Source of the DNA: Bacteroidales bacterium
Lineage (GTDB): Bacteria; Bacteroidota; Bacteroidia; Bacteroidales; WCHB1-69
Assembly: GCA_024400835.1 (NCBI GenBank)
Contig: JAKSMC010000032.1
Span: forward strand, 1-39,839
Direction: 5' to 3'
Length of the DNA: 39,839 nucleotides
Position numbers and translations under genes: made by a program
Notes under the pieces: generated by a model
What the model saw: only the letters and a program-made list of their open reading frames with translations
Databases searched by the model: none
What the model was told of the DNA's origin: nothing
Shown: piece after piece, positions 26,662 through 32,787 of the stretch
How the letters are laid out: every line of letters begins with the position of its first letter
Numbering within the stretch: the first letter of the stretch is position 1

Positions 26662-26766
26662 TTACCGTTTCACAAACCGTTTCGTCACCACGCCGTTGCC
26701 TGTCCGGATGCGAGCGAAATACAGGCCGGCGGGCAGGTGCGTCACGTCGATGGTGTTTGTTTGCGT
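26662..26766 (-). pseudogene. Detached T9SS sorting-domain fragment
   Basis: Reading the minus strand in the frame that ends with TAA at 26662-26664 gives TNTIDVTHLPAGLYFARIRT followed by GNGVVTKRFVKR. This is the last third of a T9SS type A sorting domain. It has no start codon, signal peptide or body. The frame runs upstream into the REP-like palindrome at 26765-26792 and differs from that of the lipoprotein gene at 26796. It is the 3' end of a lost surface-protein gene. Its last 31 bp, through the stop, are identical to the end of the C10 peptidase remnant at 30759-30789. Confidence 0.8.
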
Positions 26767-26792
26767 AGAGACGGTGTGCGCCACGTCTCTAC
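26765..26792. repeat. REP-like imperfect palindrome, relative of 482-510
   Basis: The outer arms GTAGAGACG and CGTCTCTAC match those of the 482-510 element; the inner part differs. It marks the exact junction between the sorting-domain fragment and the lipoprotein gene at 26796. Confidence 0.7.
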
Positions 26793-26795
26793 TAT

Positions 26796-27230
26796 TTACC
26801 GCACTACAACATTCAGCGTGCGCTCGTAGTCGCAGAATTGGACTCTCAACTTGTAAAGGTCGCCTACCTGATATATTGTGTCGCTGAACAGCATTCTGAA
26901 CTCTGCAACCTCCTTGGTTCCTTCAGATTGTTCATTGGACAATATCACTAAATTTTGTGAATTGGCCGTCAGATATGTGGGATATTCGTTGATACGTCTC
27001 CACGTGTATGTTATTCCAAAATAGCCAGTACTATAAGAAACAAAATTGGGAGAATATGAAATAATACGTATTTCTTGATAGGAATTCAGCGGGACTTCCA
27101 ATGTGTCGTTAACAATTTCCTGTCCTTCGACGTAAAAGCGAGTCCCAGGCGTCACCGTTGTTGGCTTATCATCGCAAGAGGTGAACAGCAAAACAAGTCC
27201 AATAAATGCTAAATAGAATACTTTTTTCAT
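26796..27230 (-). CDS. Small putative lipoprotein, paralogue of the next gene
   Basis: A 144-residue protein of unknown function with a lipoprotein signal peptide; the lipobox cysteine is C19 (LLFTSC/DD). It is 27 bp downstream of, and clearly paralogous to, the 140-residue product of 27258-27680. Both have a FYV-G-E-L/IVNDTL-like segment near residue 32, a WR-IN-(E/G)(Y/F)P motif in the middle, and a near-identical EVAEFRMLF motif followed by DTIYQVGD and a YKL strand. They form a tandem duplication, divergent from the LytTR regulator at 27911. Asp after the lipidated Cys would suit either an inner-membrane or a surface location; this cannot be decided. Confidence 0.75.
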   Translation of the reverse strand: MKKVFYLAFIGLVLLFTSCDDKPTTVTPGTRFYVEGQEIVNDTLEVPLNSYQEIRIISYSPNFVSYSTGYFGITYTWRRINEYPTYLTANSQNLVILSNEQSEGTKEVAEFRMLFSDTIYQVGDLYKLRVQFCDYERTLNVVVR

Positions 27231-27257
27231 AACTTATGGATATTTTTGATTTAACGA

Positions 27258-27680
27258 TTATTTCGAAACGATGATAAAATCCAACGTGCGTTCGTACATA
27301 TCACCGCAATAGACTTTCAACTTATAATGGTCGCCCACCTGATAGATCGTATCATTGAACAGCATTCTAAACTCTGCAACCTCGCGGATGCCGTTCATGT
27401 CGTAAAGAGGTTCAAATGAAATGATTTGGAGATTGGCATAATCACTTCTCAAATTGATGGGGAAGCCGTTTATGCTTCTCCAAGAATAGTCACTATTGCC
27501 GTTGGGTCTTAGGGAAACAATTTTAACCTCGACATACGAATTCAAGGATGGATAGAGCGTGTCTGTAAGCAATTCCGTACCGTCCACATAAAATTTCACT
27601 TCTGGTTGAACATTTTTCTCTTTGTTACAAGAGCACAACAATAGAACAAGAAGGCAAATGATCGGCAAAATTCTTTTCAT
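27258..27680 (-). CDS. Small putative lipoprotein, paralogue of 26796-27230
   Basis: A 140-residue protein with an N-terminal lipoprotein signal (MKRILPIICLLVLLLCSC; cysteine C18) and no recognised family. It shares with the next gene the EVAEFRMLF and DTIYQVGD motifs and the overall strand pattern, so the pair arose by duplication. It is divergent from the LytTR regulator gene; the shared intergenic region also contains a 17-codon reading frame with the same MKR start. By position it is a likely target of the regulator. Low complexity and length suggest a single beta-rich domain. Confidence 0.75.
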   Translation of the reverse strand: MKRILPIICLLVLLLCSCNKEKNVQPEVKFYVDGTELLTDTLYPSLNSYVEVKIVSLRPNGNSDYSWRSINGFPINLRSDYANLQIISFEPLYDMNGIREVAEFRMLFNDTIYQVGDHYKLKVYCGDMYERTLDFIIVSK

Positions 27681-27707
27681 AATTTATGATTTTTGATGAA
27701 TTGTAAT

Positions 27708-27761
27708 CTAGTTTGTCATAATCAACATGACAGCAAGCGAAATTGTAATAATTCTTTTCAT
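27708..27761 (-). pseudogene. 17-codon signal-peptide-like remnant (MKRIITISLAVMLIMTN)
   Basis: An ATG 21 bp downstream of the -7 box at 27782 opens a frame of 17 codons with a Lys-Arg start and a hydrophobic core, then TAG. Its first codons lie in the duplicated block, and at the equivalent place in the right copy the full lipoprotein gene 37440-37931 begins (MKRNLSFAIL…). It therefore looks like the stub of a third lipoprotein gene. It could alternatively be a translated leader for the 27680 gene, whose ATG lies 28 bp on. Confidence 0.5.
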
Positions 27762-27781
27762 ATTTTTTGATTTTTGCTCTC

Positions 27782-27789
27782 CAAAAATA
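27782..27789 (-). promoter_or_regulatory. -7 box (TATTTTTG) toward the left lipoprotein genes
   Basis: TAnnTTTG match reading left, within the duplicated block; identical to the box at 37952-37959. It would transcribe the signal-peptide remnant and the two lipoprotein genes. Confidence 0.55.
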
Positions 27790-27882
27790 CGAAATTTTGG
27801 AAAGTCCGTAACGGCCTCACGAAAAAAAGCTGAAAAAGGACGTTTTTTTTGAAGTTGGCGGTATAAAATCCATTTTTGGTGC

Positions 27883-27890
27883 TACCTTTG
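27883..27890 (+). promoter_or_regulatory. -7 box (TACCTTTG) for the left LytTR regulator
   Basis: TAnnTTTG match 20 bp before the ATG at 27911. It supports that ATG, rather than the GTG at 27905, as the start. Just upstream (27834-27867) lies a sequence echo of the regulator's own coding region. Confidence 0.6.
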
Positions 27891-27910
27891 CAACTCAAAA
27901 TCCTGTGTTT

Positions 27911-28981
27911 ATGAAAAAGGAAAACTCTATTCAGGTGGCATTCCATACGCTTTTCTGGGTGGCCGTACTGTGGATATTCGCGCATTATTCCTATCTCCGC
28001 CCTATTGACCCGCAACATGTTCAGTATGAATATATTTCGGCTGTGTTTTTAATGGCGGCGGTCTATATCGGATGGTTCGTCCTCATTCCAAAACTCTTCG
28101 AAAAAGCAAGGTTCCTGCTGTTTTGGATTGCTTCGTCAGCCGTGGTGGCGGCATCCGCACTGTTGGAAATATGCTTGATATACAGCTATTTATTCGACAC
28201 CTTCACGGCTGTTGGCGTTCCTTCTGTGAAATTGAGCATACTGTCTGTCTTCATTCTGGTTTTTCTGAGGAACGCCGCCTTCTACACTTTCTTCTTCATT
28301 CTAAGAATCTATGAATTTGTCTGCAAGTCGCTTATTAACAAAGAGAAAGCGCTATCAAGAAAACGCAGCCAGCTCATAGTCTCCATGCCGGACAATGCTG
28401 AAATATTCATTTCTGTGGACGATATGGACTATATCACCTGCAATCGAAATCTGACTTTCATCCATCTGTCTGACGGCCAAATTTTTAGGCAGTACAAATC
28501 GCTCTCCCATTGGAAAACCGTCATATCTGAGGACGCCTGCGTTAGAATAAATGCCAAAACCCTTGTAATACTCTCAAAAATAGATTCTTACAATTGCAGT
28601 CAGGTGACATTGCGCCCGAATGCGGACAATGAGCGCCCCACCTTCCCCATATCCGACCGAATGAGGGATGCGGTCGTCAGCCATTTGGAAGAAGAACAGG
28701 AAAATTTTCCCTACAAAAAGGTCCCTGAAACGGTCGAAGAGATGCCCAAAAGGACGTTTTCTGAAAAAGTTGGCGGTATAAACCTTCTAAAAGAGCAAGT
28801 GAAAGAGAAGATTTCGGAGAATCCGGGAGCAAATGTCGCAAAACTTCTTGACGAAATTCCAGATACGAGCCAGCGCTCCATAGAGCGAATCCTGCGGCAG
28901 CTTAAAGAAGACGGCAGCATTGAATATCGGGGAAGCCGAAAGACCGGCGGGTACTATGCGGTGGAGAATAGCGGGGAGTGA
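27911..28981 (+). CDS. Membrane-anchored LytTR + winged-helix transcription regulator, left copy
   Basis: A 356-residue protein with three parts. Residues about 6-134 contain four hydrophobic segments resembling the membrane domain of Bacteroidota LytS-type sensor kinases. Residues about 150-240 are a LytTR-like DNA-binding domain (FISVDDMDYITCNRNLTFIH; QYKSLSHWKTVISEDACVRI). Residues about 290-350 look like a winged helix (DTSQRSIERILRQLKEDG, then a wing YRGSRKTGGYYA) of the kind at the C-terminus of RecG-like/AlbA_2 proteins. No phosphoacceptor receiver domain is present, so the signal is probably sensed directly in or at the membrane. The gene is divergent from small lipoprotein genes and likely controls them and itself. 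An identical protein is encoded at 38081-39151. Confidence 0.8.
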   Translation: MKKENSIQVAFHTLFWVAVLWIFAHYSYLRPIDPQHVQYEYISAVFLMAAVYIGWFVLIPKLFEKARFLLFWIASSAVVAASALLEICLIYSYLFDTFTAVGVPSVKLSILSVFILVFLRNAAFYTFFFILRIYEFVCKSLINKEKALSRKRSQLIVSMPDNAEIFISVDDMDYITCNRNLTFIHLSDGQIFRQYKSLSHWKTVISEDACVRINAKTLVILSKIDSYNCSQVTLRPNADNERPTFPISDRMRDAVVSHLEEEQENFPYKKVPETVEEMPKRTFSEKVGGINLLKEQVKEKISENPGANVAKLLDEIPDTSQRSIERILRQLKEDGSIEYRGSRKTGGYYAVENSGE

Positions 28982-29015
28982 GAAAACGGCGCTTGAAAAA
29001 TTCTGAATGGATAAC

Positions 29016-29166
29016 CTATTCAGCCAACAAAGTTTCCACCTCTTGTTTTAAAATGGGGATGTGATTTCGGACAAATCTATTTCCCTATTCAGATTGTCTT
29101 CCAATGCAATATAGAGTTCCATCAAACTTTCTCCCATTTCCAAAGGGTCCATATTGTCATCATAAT
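29016..29166 (-). pseudogene. Fused scraps of a HEPN/MNT (HepT/MntA-like) gene pair
   Basis: Positions 29016-29074 equal the last 19 or so codons and stop of the HEPN gene at 39186. They are joined directly to about 93 bp (29073-29166) matching the middle of the MNT gene at 39398-39491 (NMDPLEMGESLMELYI), with about six substitutions. Both the HEPN catalytic motif and the MNT GSX10DXD motif are lost. Two deletions, relative to the right copy, explain the structure, so this is a dead remnant of the same module. Confidence 0.8.
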
Positions 29167-29267
29167 TCACCAATAAGAATCGGAATCATCCCTTTTGTCC
29201 TATAAAGAGATTCCTGCGGATGAGGATTAGACTAACTGTCCGGCGGGTACAATTTCTTCGAAAAATT

Positions 29268-29311
29268 GGGATTCCTCCGAAATTTAGAAAAATAAATTTG
29301 GGGATTCTTCC
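29268..29311. repeat. Pair of short direct repeats, 33-bp period, upstream of a DUF4143 ATPase gene
   Basis: GGGATTCCTCC (29268-29278) and GGGATTCTTCC (29301-29311) occur 33 bp apart, each preceded by A/T-rich bases ending TTG. The inner one ends 9 bp before the -7 box at 29321. The layout mirrors the 32-bp-spaced pair upstream of the other ATPase gene, with a different base sequence. Confidence 0.55.
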
Positions 29312-29320
29312 TTTTTTGTG

Positions 29321-29328
29321 TAATTTTG
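29321..29328 (+). promoter_or_regulatory. -7 box (TAATTTTG) for the DUF4143 ATPase gene at 29351
   Basis: TAnnTTTG match, 22 bp before the ATG. The context TTTTTTGTGTA-TTTTGCAGCC closely resembles that of the MNT promoter at 39651. Confidence 0.6.
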
Positions 29329-29350
29329 CAGCCGAAAATATCATCTGCAA

Positions 29351-30697
29351 ATGGAACAGTTCAGAATCTTCAAGCGCAAAATTTATGATAAAATGCTACA
29401 ATGGAAGCAAACCAGAGACGGTTCCACCGCCCTTTTGTTAAAAGGCGCCAGACGTGTTGGAAAATCAACCATTGTGGAGGAATTTGCCCGCAGAGAATAC
29501 GAGAGTTACATTCTCGTGGATTTCGCGGATGCCCCGGCTGCTTTATGGGAGGCAGTTGAGAACATTGCGGATAGGAACAACTTCTTTATGCAACTCCAAT
29601 TCATCTATGGAGTAAAACTTTATGAGCGCAAATCTGTGATTATCTTTGATGAAGTACAGAAATGCCCCAAAGCGCGGGAAGCTATAAAGTACTTGGTCAA
29701 GGACCATCGTTATGATTATATCGAGACAGGGTCTCTGCTTTCTATGAAGCAGAACACAAAGGGCATAGTTATTCCAAGTGAGGAAACGCGTCTCACTATG
29801 TATCCAATGGATTATGAAGAATTCAGATGGGCATTGGATGATTATATTACGATTCCATTGCTGCGTGACGCTTTTGAAAACCGGCATTCTTTGGGAGATG
29901 CAGTGTCGCGAAAACTGATGCGCGACTTTCGCCTGTATATGCTTGTAGGTGGGATGCCCCAAGCTGTGAACACGTATCTTGACACCAATAATCTTGCGGA
30001 TGTGGATGCCAAGAAACGGGAAATTATAGACCTCTACATAGATGACTTCCTAAAAATAGATCCTTCAGGAAAAATCTCCAAATTGTTCAGTGCCATCCCC
30101 GCCCAACTTAGCAAAAATGCCTCGCGCTATCAGCGGACCAGCGTGTTAGGCCGGCACGAAACACAGGACACCGTTGACGAGTTCTTGAGAGATATGGAAG
30201 ATAGTCTTACCGTAAATTTCGCCCATCATGCTGATAATCCAAGTGTGGGACTTCCCGCGCATACCGATTACAATCAGTACAAAATGTATATGGGCGATAC
30301 TGGACTCTTTATCACTTTGGCATTTTGGGACAAGGAGGTGACGGAAAACATCATATACCAGAAACTACTTAGTGACAAGCTCTCTGCAGACTTGGGCTAT
30401 GTATATGAGAATGTTGTTGCACAGATGCTTGTTGCCTCGGGTAACAAGCTGTTCTACCATACGTGGCCAAGCACGACCTCCAATCACAACTACGAGATTG
30501 ACTTCATTCTGTCTCGAAGTGCAAAACTCACTCCCTTAGAGGTGAAGTCATCCGGTTACAACACCCACATCTCCCTTGATATATTCTGTAAGAAGTTTTC
30601 CGAACACGTTCGCAGCAGATGTCTCCTTTATACCAAGGATTTGCGTAAGGATGGAGACATCACACTGCTTCCCGTATTTATGACTATGTTTTTATGA
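29351..30697 (+). CDS. AAA_14/DUF4143-family ATPase, second member
   Basis: A 448-residue P-loop ATPase. Walker A is G32-A-R-R-V-G-K-S-T and Walker B is VIIFDEVQ (residues 96-103), followed by a sensor strand (YIETGSLLS). The C-terminal DUF4143 part has a nuclease-like pattern (YEIDFILSRSAKLTPLEVKS). It belongs to the same broad family as 25377-26525 but is a distinct subtype with low overall similarity. Function is unknown for the family; roles in defence or nucleic-acid handling have been guessed elsewhere but nothing here proves it. The ATG at 29351 fits the -7 box. It stands alone on the plus strand between remnants, so it is probably an inserted accessory gene. Confidence 0.88.
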   Translation: MEQFRIFKRKIYDKMLQWKQTRDGSTALLLKGARRVGKSTIVEEFARREYESYILVDFADAPAALWEAVENIADRNNFFMQLQFIYGVKLYERKSVIIFDEVQKCPKAREAIKYLVKDHRYDYIETGSLLSMKQNTKGIVIPSEETRLTMYPMDYEEFRWALDDYITIPLLRDAFENRHSLGDAVSRKLMRDFRLYMLVGGMPQAVNTYLDTNNLADVDAKKREIIDLYIDDFLKIDPSGKISKLFSAIPAQLSKNASRYQRTSVLGRHETQDTVDEFLRDMEDSLTVNFAHHADNPSVGLPAHTDYNQYKMYMGDTGLFITLAFWDKEVTENIIYQKLLSDKLSADLGYVYENVVAQMLVASGNKLFYHTWPSTTSNHNYEIDFILSRSAKLTPLEVKSSGYNTHISLDIFCKKFSEHVRSRCLLYTKDLRKDGDITLLPVFMTMFL

Positions 30698-30760
30698 ATT
30701 GCGCCTTCCACTATGTCCCCTGATGATTTTCACTGATGGACGTAAAAACGTGGCATTCCA

Positions 30761-31025
30761 TTACCGTTTCACAAACCGTTTCGTCACCATCCGTATATAA
30801 TTGTTCGCATTGAAATACTAAATCTTGCCAACAGAACGAAGGTTGAATGTTAAAAATAGCCATTTGGTTAAAAGAGAAATTGCCAGATCCTGGAGTGAGA
30901 TCGTCCAAAGTAAAATACCCATTTCCTTGGCCAAGCCAGCCCCAGTTAAAATGGAATTTATATCCTGACAATGTGCTTTTATAACCATCACAAACGAAAG
31001 CATGACCATCTTGTTTATAATTCAT
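30761..31025 (-). pseudogene. Remnant of a C10-family (streptopain-like) T9SS cysteine peptidase
   Basis: The minus-strand frame beginning near 31025 gives DGHAFVCDGY … FHFNWGWLGQGNGYFTLDDL, the histidine and Trp/Asn active-site half of C10 peptidases (compare SpeB GHAFVIDGA…NWGWGG). The N-terminal half with the catalytic cysteine is missing. After about 30790 a shift of reading frame is needed to read VTKRFVKR and the TAA at 30761-30763, the tail of a T9SS sorting domain. So both the front and the linker/sorting domain are deleted. It follows the lipoprotein gene 31030-31509 within a few bases, consistent with a lost third gene of that operon. Confidence 0.85.
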
Positions 31026-31029
31026 AGAC

Positions 31030-31509
31030 TCAATTTTTAATTTCCAATGCGTAGAAATAAGTTTTAGGAGTCCAGCATGCTCCATAAGGTGGAGAATCTA
31101 TCCACACATAATCAGAATAACCGAATGAAAGGGTTCCCTTTATGTAACACTTTTCATTGATATCCACACTATCTAATGCCGCTTCGTTAAATCTAACATA
31201 AACAGGAATCGAGTTGGGATTGGACTCCAAACTGTCTGTTATAACACAGATGTAATCCCGAGTCTCACCTACCGGATGATGGGAATCTTTCAAATATCCA
31301 CAAAGCATAACGACAGTTCCTGACTCATTATAAAACGGATACTCTTTCTTCAAATAGGGTACGAAATATGCAAAATGCCAATATACATCCCAAACAGAGT
31401 TGTATTCATTGGAAGATAATGTAGGACGGGGTTCTTGATATATACATTTTTTTGTACATGCACTGCATAAAAAAAATATTAGAAAACTGATAAGCATCCA
31501 TTTTTTCAT
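31030..31509 (-). CDS. Putative lipoprotein of unknown function
   Basis: A 159-residue protein with a lipoprotein signal peptide (MKKWMLISFLIFFLCSAC; cysteine C18). The body is rich in aromatics and acidic residues and has a strand-rich look (IPVYVRFNEAALDSVDINEK, CYIKGTLSFGYSDYVW), possibly an OB-like or small beta fold; no family is recognised. The start is the ATG at 31509, which overlaps the stop of the preceding gene by one base (TGATG), so translation is coupled. It is the second gene of an operon starting at 32537 and was once followed by a C10 peptidase gene, now broken. An inhibitor or partner of that peptidase is an attractive guess but unproven. Confidence 0.75.
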   Translation of the reverse strand: MKKWMLISFLIFFLCSACTKKCIYQEPRPTLSSNEYNSVWDVYWHFAYFVPYLKKEYPFYNESGTVVMLCGYLKDSHHPVGETRDYICVITDSLESNPNSIPVYVRFNEAALDSVDINEKCYIKGTLSFGYSDYVWIDSPPYGACWTPKTYFYALEIKN

Positions 31510-32537
31510 CACTCACCTCCTTTCGTTTTGAGTTCGTCAATTTGTTTTTGCAAATCAATGATATACAATGTCATTTCTTCGATTTTCTGTAATAGCACGG
31601 CATTCATCTCACCCAAATCCACACCACCTTGTTCCACTTCTTCTGCAGAAGGAACATCGGGAAGATGCTTGTTTGTCTTCAAAAATGCATCCAAATCGCT
31701 CAAGTTCATCAGTTTATACCCTCTGTCAAACACATAATCCGGCCAGCAGGGAATCCCTTCAAGTGAGACACGAACCTCATTTGCACAAATGTTTCCATTA
31801 ACACTTAGCTTTGCCTGAGGGCTGTTGGTGCCAATGCCCACGTTGCCGTTATCTGCCAAAAACAGTGCGTAATTGAACCCGAGTCCTGTGCAGTTCCATG
31901 TTTTCCAGAAATTCAGCCCCTGACCCGATTCTTCATTCAAATATTCCACTCCCCACACTCCGTATGGACAGGTGCTGGTCGCTTCTTCTCCAAAAAGCAC
32001 AGCTCCGTTGGTTGACCCTGGAGCCCTCGTTGAGGTTCTCGTAATTAATATGTTGTTATCCACAACATGAATTTTCTGTTTCGGATACTGGGTGTTGAAT
32101 CCTACATATCCATTGGTGTCTATAACCAGTCCGTTGCCATTGTTGAGTATGGAAAAATTTGCTTTCTCCAATTGCATTATGGAAACGGCCGTCTTTTGTT
32201 GAACGATTTGAAATCCGTCAGTAATAAGGGCCCCTGTCGTGTTGTTTGTCATTAGGAACACGTTAGGAGTCAAGTTGAAACCAGCGGTGATGGCAGAGTG
32301 CAGATGTAAGTTGCCGACAGGATTGTCTATGCCTATTCCCAAATAAGCTTTGTTTGAAAGCAGCCCCATCCGCGTAACATTGTTTGTCTTAAACAACAAA
32401 GGAACATTATTGGTTGTCCCTATGAAGCTGCTGCCAAGAGCATTGGAGTTCCCGTTCAGCAACCAGGATGAGGTTTGAGCCTGAATAACAGGCACAAACA
32501 TAATGGCAACTACAACAATAAGGATTATTTTCTTCAT
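31509..32537 (-). CDS. Secreted tail-fibre-like repeat protein with C-terminal coiled coil
   Basis: A 342-residue protein with a signal peptide (MKKIILIVVVAIMFVPVIQAQ). The body has repeats of the kind found in phage tail fibres and Bacteroidota secreted proteins (GIGIDNPVGNLHLH, VGFNTQYPKQKIHV, VGIGTNSPQAKLSVNGNI). The C-terminal 70 residues resemble a tail-fibre/S74-associated module (LPDVPSAEEVEQGGVDLGEM) and end in a coiled coil (LQKIEEMTLYIIDLQKQIDEL). A trimeric, fibrous surface protein is likely. There is no T9SS tail, so final localisation is uncertain. It is the first gene of an operon and has a roughly 108-nt leader shared with the operon starting at 37268. Confidence 0.75.
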   Translation of the reverse strand: MKKIILIVVVAIMFVPVIQAQTSSWLLNGNSNALGSSFIGTTNNVPLLFKTNNVTRMGLLSNKAYLGIGIDNPVGNLHLHSAITAGFNLTPNVFLMTNNTTGALITDGFQIVQQKTAVSIMQLEKANFSILNNGNGLVIDTNGYVGFNTQYPKQKIHVVDNNILITRTSTRAPGSTNGAVLFGEEATSTCPYGVWGVEYLNEESGQGLNFWKTWNCTGLGFNYALFLADNGNVGIGTNSPQAKLSVNGNICANEVRVSLEGIPCWPDYVFDRGYKLMNLSDLDAFLKTNKHLPDVPSAEEVEQGGVDLGEMNAVLLQKIEEMTLYIIDLQKQIDELKTKGGE

Positions 32538-32646
32538 ATCTATTTCTTCGCTGGACTTCTTTTGTTTATGTTCCCCCCCCTCCGGTCCTCCCCAACCTTG
32601 CGAAGCCCGTTGGGCAAGGTCGGGAGCGGGCGGGGCGGCAAAAGTA
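32538..32646 (-). promoter_or_regulatory. Structured 5' leader with -7 box, copy A
   Basis: From the -7 box TACTTTTG (32639-32646) to the ATG at 32537, the sequence aligns over its whole length with 37269-37376. On the RNA strand ACCUUG pairs with CAAGGU around an inner hairpin CCC-AAC-GGG. The outer closing base of the inner stem is C-G here and U-A in the other copy, a compensatory change. A G-rich tract (eight Gs, 32573-32580 on the RNA strand) follows. It is a candidate cis-acting RNA element for exported-protein operons. No known riboswitch class is recognised. Confidence 0.6.
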
Positions 32647-32746
32647 GTGTTTTTTTTGTATGGCCCACGAGAAAGTTTCAGGTTTCAAGTTTCAGGTTTC
32701 AGGAGGTGCTCCCAAAAAGTCAATGTCAAAGTTTAAAGCCTCTTGG

Positions 32747-32779
32747 CGTCTCTGCGGTTTCATTCTCACCGCAAAGACG
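32747..32779 (-). repeat. Stem-loop downstream of the subtilase gene
   Basis: CGTCTTTGCGGT and ACCGCAGAGACG (11 of 12 pairs) flank a 9-nt loop just after the stop codon at 32788. No T-run follows, so it may be a REP-type hairpin protecting the transcript end rather than a full terminator. Confidence 0.6.
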
Positions 32780-32787
32780 CGGAGAAT

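Larger units (their letters stand above)
27752..29074. repeat. 1,323-bp segmental duplication, left copy
   Basis: This block matches 37922-39244 base for base as far as I can read, except position 27799 (G) versus 37969 (T). It starts in the first codons of a divergent lipoprotein gene, covers both divergent promoters and the whole LytTR regulator, and ends within the last codons of a HEPN gene. Both edges are abrupt. No transposase, terminal inverted repeats or target-site duplication is seen at the edges. Confidence 0.95.

Noticed and set aside
26641..26795. Sorting-domain fragment as part of the lipoprotein gene at 26796
   Set aside because: The two are in different frames and the lipoprotein has its own stop; the fragment is a separate remnant.
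27905..27910. GTG start for the LytTR regulator (also at 38075)
   Set aside because: The ATG six bases on is a better start and keeps a sensible distance from the -7 box.
31026..31085. Extended start of the C10 peptidase fragment upstream of 31025
   Set aside because: These codons overlap the end of the lipoprotein gene in another frame and do not resemble C10 peptidases; the fragment has no true start.
32741..32787. Hairpin after the subtilase gene as a standard terminator
   Set aside because: The stem is strong but no T-run follows on the minus strand, so it is listed as a stem-loop repeat only.
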